Origin: Acidobacteriaceae bacterium
Lineage (GTDB): Bacteria; Acidobacteriota; Terriglobia; Terriglobales; Acidobacteriaceae
NCBI GenBank assembly: GCA_027449545.1
Contig: DAIDLI010000166.1
Coordinates: forward strand, 1 to 36,577
Direction: 5' to 3'
DNA: 36,577 nucleotides
Positions 23,930 to 31,892 of this stretch are shown here, one piece after another. Numbering within the stretch: position 1 is the stretch's first letter; every line of letters begins with the position of its first letter. Both the position numbers and the translations under genes were made by a program. The notes under the pieces are model-generated. The model worked only from the letters and a program-made list of their open reading frames with translations. It had not been told where the DNA came from and ran no database searches.

Positions 23930-25243
23930 TCAGTGTTTGGCTCGGATCGGTACGAAGTGCGGCTTTGCCTTCACGTACCGGTTGCAGAAACGCAGATACT
24001 GCTGCCAATCGAAATCAGTGACACTGTGGCCGCCGCTACGCACGTGATAGCTGACGCGGCCCAGGATGGGCTGGTTGACGGGCGGCCATTGCGCCGTGGG
24101 CAATCCCGATACACCGAGAAAACGGTAGACCGCGCTTACCGCCACAGCATCCAGAAACTCGCCCCGGGGGTCGGAGTTGTGATCGTCCATAGCGCTGGCG
24201 ATGTAAACGGGCCGCGGCGCAACCAGTGCCAGGACCTCGTTCTGGTCGAAGGGCAGGGACGTATCCCGTCCGTTGTACTGACGAAAGTTCCGGCAAAACC
24301 AGTATGGAAACGCGGTGTTCAGATGGAGGATGGTCTCGCCGCCCGGATGGTGGAAGAGCTTGGCCCCGCCTGCTCCCGATTCATTACTGATGAGGGCGGC
24401 AAAGCGCGGGTCGGTAGCCGCAGCCCATATGGCAGCCTTGCCGAGGCGCGACCATCCGAAGGCAACTACACGATGGGCGTCTACTTTTCTGTCGGTCTCG
24501 AGATAGTCCAACGCACGACTCAGTCCCCATGCCCAGGCGGCAATGGTCGAGAAGTTGTCGTTTCCCTGCTCCAGTTGCGGATAGGCGCTGCGGATACTCT
24601 CCGCGTAACCGCCGATGTGATCCGGATCGAGGTCGCCGCGGTAGGCAGTCGCCAAGGCGTACCCAGCATTCAGGATCATCTGGACGGGCCAGCGGCCGGC
24701 ATCGATTCCCCGGCATGCCGCTGTGGCCCGATGATTGCTGACGCAGGAGAGATTGACAAAGGGATTGCGTCCGGATTCGATCCAGCGCTCGGAGATGCGA
24801 ATGCCAGGATCGCTGTTGATGGTTTCATTGCCCCAGAAGTTGAGGCCCAGAATCACAGGCGGATGCTGCACGTGGTTGGGAATATAGACCAGGAGATCCA
24901 TATGGCGTCCGCCCCTGCGGCCATCGAAAAGGATCTCTACCTGCTCGCGCGTGGCTGTACCGCCCAGCGCATGCGGATCGCGGTCAAACACCTCGAAACG
25001 CATGTGCGCGGGGCGGCCGGGCATGCGCCCGTACATCTGCTCGGTGAATGTATGAAGCAGTTCTTGGCGGCGCTCCTGCCATTCGGATTTCATTTTCACA
25101 GGCGAGCCGTTCGCCAAGACCAGCGGATTGGGGAGATTCGCCGGGAGGCTCACCGGTTCCGATGGAGCCCGGGGCGGAGATGCCATGCAGGCTGCGGCCG
25201 CGCCGAAAACGAGGATCGATACTGCTTTTTTGAGGCGGCCCAT
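23930..25243 (-). CDS. CE15-like glucuronoyl (methyl) esterase, exported
   Basis: A 437-residue alpha/beta-hydrolase with an N-terminal signal sequence (1-21; the AAAAC stretch at 15-19 is a poor lipobox, so lipoprotein status is doubtful). The nucleophile motif is GWSRLGKAA (263-271, S265), followed by ISNESGAGGAKL (E288 possible) and the C-terminal histidine in SGGHSVTDF (H406). FWGNETI (137-143) and AMDDHNSDPRGEF are typical of bacterial CE15 enzymes. These cleave esters of 4-O-methyl-glucuronate, linking xylan to lignin, or related uronate esters. The start lies 2 nt after the GH28 stop, showing tight coupling. In this pectin-like operon a uronate methyl ester may be the true target. Related CE19 pectin esterases are an alternative. 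Confidence 0.82.
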   Translation of the reverse strand: MGRLKKAVSILVFGAAAACMASPPRAPSEPVSLPANLPNPLVLANGSPVKMKSEWQERRQELLHTFTEQMYGRMPGRPAHMRFEVFDRDPHALGGTATREQVEILFDGRRGGRHMDLLVYIPNHVQHPPVILGLNFWGNETINSDPGIRISERWIESGRNPFVNLSCVSNHRATAACRGIDAGRWPVQMILNAGYALATAYRGDLDPDHIGGYAESIRSAYPQLEQGNDNFSTIAAWAWGLSRALDYLETDRKVDAHRVVAFGWSRLGKAAIWAAATDPRFAALISNESGAGGAKLFHHPGGETILHLNTAFPYWFCRNFRQYNGRDTSLPFDQNEVLALVAPRPVYIASAMDDHNSDPRGEFLDAVAVSAVYRFLGVSGLPTAQWPPVNQPILGRVSYHVRSGGHSVTDFDWQQYLRFCNRYVKAKPHFVPIRAKH

Positions 25244-25245
25244 CG

Positions 25246-26547
25246 CTATTGTTTCACCAGCTTTGCATTCTGAAGGAAGGTCATGGGTTGACCTTCCGCC
25301 GCGGTGATCACGAAGTCATGCGCATGGACTGTGGCGTCACTCACCACCAGCCCCTTCTGCGCGCTGATGTGGACATTCTTTAGATAAATCGACGTAATCG
25401 GCTCCTCGGGAAGGCCAACGATAACGCCGGCATCCTTTGCCCCATTGGCTACCACGTTCGAAATGTGAATATCGTGAAAGCGGGGAGTGAGCCGCGTGAT
25501 CGGCTGCTTTGCATCATGGACGGGAATCTTTGGATAGTATTCCGTGACGACGAGGGCTGTGCCGACATTCTGCATGGTCAGATCACTGAAGTTCAGATCG
25601 CCAATGTCACCGCCGCGATCGCGATTGGACTTAATCCGCACGCCGTGCCGGGTGTTCTCAAAGCGCACATGCTCGACGGTGACATGCTGCACCCCGCCGG
25701 ACACTTCGCTGCCGATGGACATACCGTGGCCGTGCAGGAAGCTACAGTCGCGCACGGTGATGTAGGTGCTCGGATCATCGGGGCCGGGCGAGCCGGGTTG
25801 ACCTGACTTGATAGCCACATTGTCGTCGCCGACGTCGATCGTCATGTGATCGATCAAAACATGATGCGAGGAGAAGGGATCGATGCCATCGGTATTCGGC
25901 GAGCGCACCGGCGCCAGGATCTTTCCATTGCGGATCGTCACATCCTCGGAATAGTAAGGCACAACCTGCCAGGAAGCGGAGTTTTCGATCGTGACGTTGT
26001 CAATCAGCACGTGACGGCAGTGGTCGAGAATCAGGAGACGCGGCCGCTTGGCCGGATCGAAGTCCGGCGCGTGCCGATGAGAGTACACATCGTCCCACCA
26101 AGGCTTGCCATTTCCGTCGATCGTGCCTCCACCCGTAATCGTGATGTTCTCGGCATTTTTGGCTTCAATGAGTGGCTCAACGGCGGGCTGACGCAGTTCC
26201 GTGGTGTCGTGATAATCGGCCTTGTCCTGGCTGCCGAGCAGCGTTGCACCCGGCTCAACATCCAACGTGATGTGGCTCTTGAGCTGTATTGGGCCGCTTA
26301 AATAGGTACCTTTGGTCAGGCGCACCGTTCCGCCGCCCTTTGCTTCGCACGCGTCGATCGCCTTCTGGATTGCAGCGGTATCTTTCGTCTGCCCGTCGCC
26401 TTTGGCTCCATACGCGAGGACATTGCAAACGGGCGCCGCACCTGCGGCGGTTGTGGTAAACAGCGCAAAACAGGCGAGCAGCGCGGCCGTCGCCGAAAGA
26501 GCACCACCGGATGGCCGGGACGCAACTTGATGGTCAAAAATTCTCAT
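25246..26547 (-). CDS. GH28 polygalacturonase-family enzyme
   Basis: A 433-residue secreted beta-helix enzyme. A Sec signal peptide ends near TTTAAGAAPV (residue 37), with the helix starting at CNVLAYGAKGDGQTKDT. All GH28 active-site motifs are present: NTDGID (218-223), GDDNVAIKS (240-248), GHGMSIGSE (273-281) and RIKS (304-307), including catalytic D220, D241 and D242 and H274. The family inverts alpha-galacturonosyl bonds in homogalacturonan or rhamnogalacturonan, and some members are exo-acting or xylogalacturonan-specific. It is preceded by the GH141-like gene (39 bp) and followed 2 nt later by the CE15-like esterase, so degradation of a pectic polymer or oligomer outside the cytoplasm is the likely setting. 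Confidence 0.93.
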   Translation of the reverse strand: MRIFDHQVASRPSGGALSATAALLACFALFTTTAAGAAPVCNVLAYGAKGDGQTKDTAAIQKAIDACEAKGGGTVRLTKGTYLSGPIQLKSHITLDVEPGATLLGSQDKADYHDTTELRQPAVEPLIEAKNAENITITGGGTIDGNGKPWWDDVYSHRHAPDFDPAKRPRLLILDHCRHVLIDNVTIENSASWQVVPYYSEDVTIRNGKILAPVRSPNTDGIDPFSSHHVLIDHMTIDVGDDNVAIKSGQPGSPGPDDPSTYITVRDCSFLHGHGMSIGSEVSGGVQHVTVEHVRFENTRHGVRIKSNRDRGGDIGDLNFSDLTMQNVGTALVVTEYYPKIPVHDAKQPITRLTPRFHDIHISNVVANGAKDAGVIVGLPEEPITSIYLKNVHISAQKGLVVSDATVHAHDFVITAAEGQPMTFLQNAKLVKQ

Positions 26548-26586
26548 TCTGTCTCTTTCTCCCCTTGGGCTATCTCCGCGGACGAT

Positions 26587-28650
26587 CTACTTTTGCTTCT
26601 GCTCCGGCTGCGCATCCCCGTAGGCAACCGGACCCGCGGATGGCTCGATGCCCGCCTCGTTCATGATCTTCTGCGCCTCGGCGGGCCACTGGTCACCTGT
26701 CACCAGATGATCGTCGAGGATGAGGTCGTTCTGGTAGTTCGTCCAGAGACCGCCTATTTTGCTGCTGTTGTGCCAATTCGCGATGGCGGTATTGTTGGGC
26801 GAAATGCGCAAGGGCCAAGCGTGATGGACGGTGTTGACGTTGAGCCACTCGCTCTGAGGATCCCGCACCACGTTGCGGCGCACGGTAATGTAGCGCGAGC
26901 CCTCATCGAGGTAAAGCGCAATGCGTCCGTGGTTGTCGAAGATGTAGTTTTCTGTGATCAGCGTCCCCGGGCTCGCAGAGAGGTTGTAGATGGCGCCGCC
27001 GTCGTGAAAGAGTTGCTTTACGTCGTGGATTCTGTTGTTGGCGACGACGGCATCGCGATAGGTGGTCGGGGTTTGGTAGACCGGGTTCTGCGGAAACTGG
27101 TAGCCATGCATGAAGTTCCGGTAGTTGGCATTGCCGCCGGGATCCTGGATTCCCCAGCCATAGCCGATATCGATCGCATCGTAAGGCACGTCGGAAATGT
27201 CGTTGTGAAGAATGACGGGAGCCGTTCCATAGGTACTGAGAATGGCGCTGTTATCGAGGTACTCTTTGCTGACCCCCTCGATACGGTTGTCGATCACGAT
27301 GAGGTCGCGATCGACCTGGCGCGGGTCCGCTGGATGGTGTGCATCTTTGCGAACGCCGCCGGCCAGAATCGCTCCGCCCGCATCGTCGGTGAAGACGCAG
27401 GCCCGGACGGTAATGTCGCTCGCACCCAATCCTGTTCCGGAGAGCATGGCATCGGAGTCGTTGCCAATCCCAAGCGCATACTGCCCCAGATGCGCAAAGA
27501 TATCGTGATCAAAGAGGACGCGTTCCGCGGCAGAGACCTGCATCGATGCCGGCATCTGGTTCCACTGGTTGCGCCGGCTCTCAAAGTCCGGGCAGCCCTG
27601 CGCACAGGTCTGGAGCGGGTTCTTGGGATAGATGGGATCCTCTCCGGCCAGGTAGGATCCGCTTTGCTGGCTCGCGTAGCCTTGATTTGTGGAGGGCCCC
27701 AGCCACGTGGTGTGGGAGAAACGGATTCCGCGAAATTCCAGGTCCTGCACCGGCGCTGCCAGGCTGCTGCCGATCGACACGAGTGTGGTTAGGCGCGGCA
27801 GTTCGACGTCCATGGTGTTGGCATGGATACCTGCCGGCGGGCGAAGATACAGCTTGCCTGCAACAGGGTCCAGATACCACTGGCCGGGCTGCTTGAGAAA
27901 AGCCAGGGAGTTTTCCAGATATAGATGCGCCAGTTCAGGATGAAAGGGCTTCTCGATGGTGTCGTATCCCCAGACGTTGTTCCGCCAGGCGGGCTGCTGC
28001 ATGGTTATGGAGTTACCGACGATGTTCTCGACTGGGGAAATCCGTTTGGTAAAGAACCCCGTCGCCACGATCTGCATGCGATTCTGCGCTGGGAGCTTGG
28101 CGAGGTAGGCATAGTTGGGGTCCTTGAGGACGATGCCCTGCATCGTAAAAGCGACGGAGGATCGCGGAATCTCAATGGAGGCGACGGGGGCCAGTTCGTC
28201 ATTGACCCACAGTTCGCGGCTGTCGAGATGCGCTGGAGTGCTCGCCACGTAAATCTGCCGGCTGCGATCGAAGAGTTTCCAGCCGGTGATGCGGATCGCG
28301 CCTGAGAGGACGGGATGAGCACCGGGCGCGGCCATCCACCGGACGTGATGGCCGTTTCTTCCGCCGTCCTGCGCAGTAAAGATCAAGGGGCGCTGCAACC
28401 GATAAACGCCAGCCGCAAGCTGCACCTCGACATTGTGACTTCCATTGCTGAGCCGCACCGCCTGCTGCGCACGCTGGAGGGTTCGGAAAGGCGCCTGAAG
28501 GGTTCCGGCCGCGCTATCGCTGCCTGTCGGCGAAACAGCAATGAGCACCGGAGGTTGTTTGCCGGGCCGCGCAGCCCGCGCGGAAGAGGCGAGGCCGAGA
28601 ACAACCGTAAGGATCGCCGTTGCATGGACCAGCAGCTTACTCGTGGACAA
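26587..28650 (-). CDS. Secreted right-handed beta-helix enzyme, GH141-like
   Basis: A 687-residue protein from a TTG start; an ATG at 28713, overlapping the upstream stop, would add 21 residues. TTG is preferred because GAGGAGGT precedes it by 6 nt and the resulting N-terminus is a compact Sec signal peptide (1-27, cleavage near ARA-AR). The mature chain begins with GSDSAAGTLQAPFRTLQRAQQAV, typical of right-handed parallel beta-helix proteins. A long beta-helix follows with FRGIRFSHTTW, DHDIFAHLGQYALGIGNDS, HNDISDVPYDAIDIGYGWG, NRIHDVKQLFHDGGAIY and NYIFDNHG. GH141 contains fucosidase and xylanase members, including one acting on rhamnogalacturonan II. Placed between a sugar symporter and a GH28 gene, a pectic fucose or xylose substrate is plausible. 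Family call is likely, activity unproven. Confidence 0.78.
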   Translation of the reverse strand: MSTSKLLVHATAILTVVLGLASSARAARPGKQPPVLIAVSPTGSDSAAGTLQAPFRTLQRAQQAVRLSNGSHNVEVQLAAGVYRLQRPLIFTAQDGGRNGHHVRWMAAPGAHPVLSGAIRITGWKLFDRSRQIYVASTPAHLDSRELWVNDELAPVASIEIPRSSVAFTMQGIVLKDPNYAYLAKLPAQNRMQIVATGFFTKRISPVENIVGNSITMQQPAWRNNVWGYDTIEKPFHPELAHLYLENSLAFLKQPGQWYLDPVAGKLYLRPPAGIHANTMDVELPRLTTLVSIGSSLAAPVQDLEFRGIRFSHTTWLGPSTNQGYASQQSGSYLAGEDPIYPKNPLQTCAQGCPDFESRRNQWNQMPASMQVSAAERVLFDHDIFAHLGQYALGIGNDSDAMLSGTGLGASDITVRACVFTDDAGGAILAGGVRKDAHHPADPRQVDRDLIVIDNRIEGVSKEYLDNSAILSTYGTAPVILHNDISDVPYDAIDIGYGWGIQDPGGNANYRNFMHGYQFPQNPVYQTPTTYRDAVVANNRIHDVKQLFHDGGAIYNLSASPGTLITENYIFDNHGRIALYLDEGSRYITVRRNVVRDPQSEWLNVNTVHHAWPLRISPNNTAIANWHNSSKIGGLWTNYQNDLILDDHLVTGDQWPAEAQKIMNEAGIEPSAGPVAYGDAQPEQKQK

Positions 28651-28655
28651 TCTGG

Positions 28656-28663
28656 ACCTCCTC
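28656..28663 (-). promoter_or_regulatory. Strong Shine-Dalgarno sequence supporting a TTG start
   Basis: On the minus strand GAGGAGGT lies 6 nt before TTG at 28650, while the ATG at 28713 has no purine-rich site ahead. This decides the start chosen for the GH141-like gene, although coupling from the upstream ATGA overlap could also allow the longer form. Confidence 0.5.
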
Positions 28664-28709
28664 ACCACCAGGTGCCAAGGTAAATGAACAATCCCCCGCA
28701 GAATAAGGT

Positions 28710-30068
28710 TCATAGCTGCGCCGCTGCTTCGAGATCCCGCCAGCGCGAAGCCAACTCTTGTTGCACGGTTGCTTCCTGCCGCTCGTAGCGAGCGTAGAAC
28801 AGCACCGGAACGACCGCCAAAGCGTAGGCAACGGCGGGCAGCCAGATGCAGCTCATCACGATGCCCTGGATGGAATGCATGCTTTGCACCGCGTTGGGCA
28901 CATAGCCGTAAGCGTTCATGATCCACGCCGGCAGAGCACCGCCCAGCCCGCTGCCCGCTTTCAGGCAAAAGGCCGCGCCGATCGCCATCAGGAACCCAGG
29001 CGCGCGAATCCCGGTCTTCCACTCTCCGTAATCGACGCTGGTGGCAAGAATGGAAAATGGCAGCGCCATTGCCGCGCCGCTGGCCAGAAAGCCAACGGTC
29101 CAGCCCGCCATCACGACCGTACTGGAGTGGGTCTGGGTCCCCTGGAATGCGATGACCTGTCCCAGCGCGCAGCCGGCCAAGCTCAGCGCCCAGACGGTTG
29201 TCTTGGACGCATGGCGGCAGAAGAACGGGAGAAGCAGAATGCTGGCGAGCGAAACCGCATCGAGGCTGTTTGCCCAGGCGATCAACGAGGTGCGATGCAG
29301 AACGTACTGAAAATAGAAGGGCGCCGCCGAGATCCTGGCGATGAAGGCGATCCAGAAAAACAGGCTCGCGATGAAGGTGATGAACCACGGGACATTGCCG
29401 CGCAAGGCGTTGACGCTCTGCCGGGCGGATAGCTTCTTCTGCTGTTGGGGAACAGTCTCCCTGAGATTCCGGAAGCCGATCAGGAACATGGGGATGCTGC
29501 CTGCCGCATACAAGCACATGACCAGCAGGAAACCGGTGCGCTCGTTCCCATGACCGAGCTTGGCGACCAAAGCCAGCAGCGAGAGATTCACGAACAGCAC
29601 GCCAAACTTCGATCCAAACATCCGGAACGTCGTCAGCGTCACCCGTTCCCGCACGTCTTGCGTGAGCTCCGCAAGGATCGAGGAGACCGGTGTATTGATG
29701 CCGGTGTAGAGAACGCTGCAGGCGACGCAGGTGACGGCAGCGTACAAGATCTTGCCCCGCATTCCGAGATGGGGCGTGGTGAAGGTCAGAACGCCCGAAA
29801 TCGCAAAGGGCACGGAGAGCCACAGGAACCAGGGACGGCACTTACCGTGCCGGCTGCGGACTTTTTCAAACAGAACACCCCAGACAGGAGTGCCGAAAGC
29901 GTCGGCGCAGCGCGCGATGAGGAGAATAGAGCCGGCCGCCGCCACCTGTAATCCGTATACATCCACATAGAACTTGAGGATGTAAAAGGAGAAGACGCAG
30001 AAGATCAGCTGCCCGCCGATCTCTGGCGCCATGTAGCTGAAGCGCGTGGTCAGTACGGATGGTCTCAT
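28710..30068 (-). CDS. GPH-family sugar:cation symporter (MFS)
   Basis: A 452-residue inner-membrane transporter with about 12 hydrophobic segments. Family features of the glycoside-pentoside-hexuronide group include an N-terminal FSYMAPEIGGQLIFCVFSF, LLIARCADAFGTPVWGVLFEKVRSRHGKCRPW after helix 2, and a mid-protein VDYGEWKTGIRAPG, the LacY-like GPH cytoplasmic motif. Such carriers import oligosaccharides, pentosides or uronides with Na+ or H+. It is the first transport gene of the minus-strand pectin-like operon; its last bases overlap an in-frame ATG for the beta-helix enzyme (ATGA). ATG at 30068 is chosen over a GTG at 30077. A perfect 12-bp palindrome sits 4 nt before it. The cargo is likely the product of the GH28, GH141 or GH30 enzymes. 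Confidence 0.87.
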   Translation of the reverse strand: MRPSVLTTRFSYMAPEIGGQLIFCVFSFYILKFYVDVYGLQVAAAGSILLIARCADAFGTPVWGVLFEKVRSRHGKCRPWFLWLSVPFAISGVLTFTTPHLGMRGKILYAAVTCVACSVLYTGINTPVSSILAELTQDVRERVTLTTFRMFGSKFGVLFVNLSLLALVAKLGHGNERTGFLLVMCLYAAGSIPMFLIGFRNLRETVPQQQKKLSARQSVNALRGNVPWFITFIASLFFWIAFIARISAAPFYFQYVLHRTSLIAWANSLDAVSLASILLLPFFCRHASKTTVWALSLAGCALGQVIAFQGTQTHSSTVVMAGWTVGFLASGAAMALPFSILATSVDYGEWKTGIRAPGFLMAIGAAFCLKAGSGLGGALPAWIMNAYGYVPNAVQSMHSIQGIVMSCIWLPAVAYALAVVPVLFYARYERQEATVQQELASRWRDLEAAAQL

Positions 30069-30072
30069 TGGA

Positions 30073-30084
30073 TACACGCGTGTA
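30073..30084. repeat. Perfect 12-bp palindrome next to the symporter start codon
   Basis: TACACGCGTGTA lies 4 nt upstream of the ATG at 30068 (minus strand), at the place where a ribosome binding site is expected and none is seen. It could be a regulator operator or an RNA element. The rest of the 116-bp gap to the PhyH gene shows nothing certain. Confidence 0.4.
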
Positions 30085-30184
30085 GCAACATGGCGCTGGT
30101 CCAGAAGAATGTTGCACGTCGGGGGAAGTTCAAAAGCTTACTCTTCTCTCAGATTGCCAGTATCAGAGCTGAGCACGCAACGTC

Positions 30185-31003
30185 TTATGCCGGCACCGTT
30201 TCTTTTTTGGGAAACGGCCCGAAGGCCTCCGCTGAGTCGCCCTGATGATCGTAAACATTCCTCCCGTTCTTCAGGAAGGGGGTAGCCATCGCCCACGGTT
30301 TGCCGTCGGGACGCAGAATGGGCGCTGCGCTGTACTGGGGCAGGTAGACGCGCCGCATGCGGTTGGTGCGGTTGGCGCCGCTGCGATGCAGAACGAAGCT
30401 GTCAAAGGCCACGATGCTGCCAGCCGGGACGATGAGTACATCGCCTGGGTCGCTGCCGTTATAGCCCACCAGATCGTTCGTACCGGGTTCCTGCGTGTGG
30501 TCGATAATGCGGTTCTTGGTTCCACCGCGGGAGTGCGGCAGCAGATAGACGGTGCCATTCTCTTCACTCACGTCGTCGAGAGTGCACCAGCAGGTCACAT
30601 AGGGCTCATGTTGCGTGGCCGGATCGTACCACTTCACATAGCCGCTGTCCTGATGCCAGGAGAACTTCATTCCCTGCTCGGCGCCCTTCACCACCCACTG
30701 CTCGTGAAAGAGATAGGCTTCGGGCCCGATCGTGGCCTGCACGACCTCTGCCATCAGGTCGCTGAAAATGAACTGCCAGAGCCGGTTGCTGAGGCGGTAA
30801 CGATTGTTGATGAAGTAACGCTTGCCCCGGTGACTGATGTCCTGCGTCTGCACGCCTTTGGCATCCATCATGGAATCGAAGTAGCCGAGGTAATACGAGC
30901 ACTCCTCGCGCAACATGCCCAGCATCTCCGGGGGAATCACGCCGGGCAGAACCATGTAGCCTTCGTCGCGGAAAAGATTGCGCTGCTGTTCGGTAATCAC
31001 CAT
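30185..31003 (-). CDS. Phytanoyl-CoA dioxygenase (PhyH)-family Fe(II)/2-oxoglutarate oxygenase
   Basis: A 272-residue soluble enzyme with the iron facial triad: H117 and D119 in SWHQDSGY and H206 in FVLHRSG, with R217 or R218 as probable 2-oxoglutarate ligand. The jelly-roll core has PYVTCWCTLDDVSEENGTVYLLPHS and DPGDVLIVPAGSIVAFDS. The ATG at 31003 places the first helix (EQQRNLFRDEGYMVLPG) at the N-terminus as in family members; an upstream ATG at 31045 adds 14 low-complexity residues. It is divergent from the AraC gene and is followed by the GPH transporter on the same strand. The substrate is unknown; oxidation of a sugar, sugar acid or O-methyl group is possible but only inferred. Confidence 0.85.
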   Translation of the reverse strand: MVITEQQRNLFRDEGYMVLPGVIPPEMLGMLREECSYYLGYFDSMMDAKGVQTQDISHRGKRYFINNRYRLSNRLWQFIFSDLMAEVVQATIGPEAYLFHEQWVVKGAEQGMKFSWHQDSGYVKWYDPATQHEPYVTCWCTLDDVSEENGTVYLLPHSRGGTKNRIIDHTQEPGTNDLVGYNGSDPGDVLIVPAGSIVAFDSFVLHRSGANRTNRMRRVYLPQYSAAPILRPDGKPWAMATPFLKNGRNVYDHQGDSAEAFGPFPKKETVPA

Positions 31004-31076
31004 GCCGAGAACTGTAGATGAGCAGGAGGACGAGGGGCTTCTCATTTTGCAGATAAATTGTTATCGTTTTTTGTCG

Positions 31077-31892
31077 ATGCGTCAACGCCTTCATATTCCC
31101 GCAGATTGGGATGGCCAGGTCTGGCGCTATGCCAGCCTGGCCTCCGCCAACCGTCGTCATACCCACGCGGAGCTCGAATTGAACCTGGTAACGCGCGGCG
31201 TTGGCTGGTACTGGCTGGGGAATCGCCGTTATCAGATTCGGCGCGGCGACCTGCTCTGGTTGTTTCCGGCGCAAGAGCACATCCTGTTCGAACAGACCTC
31301 CGATTTCCGCATGTGGATCGCGGTCTTTCGCCGTCGCGCGATCCGACGGCTCGCCGGCGATGCCTCGGCTCGCGCGCTGCTGAAGCCGAGTTTTGCCGGC
31401 GAGACCTGCCGCCGCCTCAAGCCGCACGATTTCGAAAAACTGGAAGAGCTGCTGAGCGAACTTGCCGGCCACCGAGACGAACCGGTGCTGCTGAACGCTG
31501 GCTTGACCTATGCGCTGGCAAGTGCCTGGCAATGTTTTCAGCACGCTCCTGACGTGCTGGTGCACGATGTACATCCGGCAGTGGAGCGCGCTTCGCGGCT
31601 GATCCGCAGCGGACGTGCTCCGGAGAAACTGAACGATCTGGCATCCGAAGCGGGACTGAGCGCAGCACGGCTGAGCCGCCTGTTTCACCAACAAACGGGC
31701 TCCACGCTGGTCGAGTTCCGCAATCGGCAGCGCCTGCAACACTTTCTGGACATCTACGGGACGGGACAAGGGAAAACCATGCTGGGAGCAGCGTTGGAGG
31801 CCGGATTCGGAAGCTACCCGCAGTTCCACCGCGTCTTTACGCGGGTGATGGGCTGCTCGCCACGCAATTACCGGCGGGTAACTTCCGGATGA
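31077..31892 (+). CDS. AraC-family transcriptional regulator
   Basis: A 271-residue regulator. The N-terminal cupin-like sensing domain (about 1-140) starts LHIPADWDG and has HTHAELELNLVTRGVGWYWLG and YQIRRGDLLWLFPAQEH. The C-terminal double helix-turn-helix (about 170-268) includes LNDLASEAGLSAARLSRLFHQQTGSTLVEFRNRQRL and GFGSYPQFHRVFTRVMGCSPRNYRR, the AraC signature. Sugar-type ligands are usual. The start at 31077 is chosen because upstream codons overlap the divergent gene; no clear ribosome site precedes it. It shares a 73-bp gap with PhyH and likely controls that dioxygenase and the operon behind it. Its 3' end overlaps the convergent TIM-barrel gene by 25 bp. Confidence 0.92.
   Translation: MRQRLHIPADWDGQVWRYASLASANRRHTHAELELNLVTRGVGWYWLGNRRYQIRRGDLLWLFPAQEHILFEQTSDFRMWIAVFRRRAIRRLAGDASARALLKPSFAGETCRRLKPHDFEKLEELLSELAGHRDEPVLLNAGLTYALASAWQCFQHAPDVLVHDVHPAVERASRLIRSGRAPEKLNDLASEAGLSAARLSRLFHQQTGSTLVEFRNRQRLQHFLDIYGTGQGKTMLGAALEAGFGSYPQFHRVFTRVMGCSPRNYRRVTSG

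Noticed and set aside
26527-27792. 421-codon plus-strand frame opposite the GH141-like gene
   Set aside because: It resembles the complement of a beta-helix protein and has no recognisable family, while the minus strand has a signal peptide and an operon context.
26587-29841. A 1084-codon open frame on the minus strand spanning the beta-helix gene and most of the transporter gene
   Set aside because: Only the part downstream of about 28713 is protein-like with a signal peptide and beta-helix motifs. The upstream part is an out-of-frame reading of the GPH transporter, rich in Arg, His and Pro.
31051-31076. TTATCG-containing stretch before the AraC gene as another LacI operator
   Set aside because: It shares only a few bases (ACGATAAC on the reverse strand) with the sites at 14530-15791 and is not palindromic.
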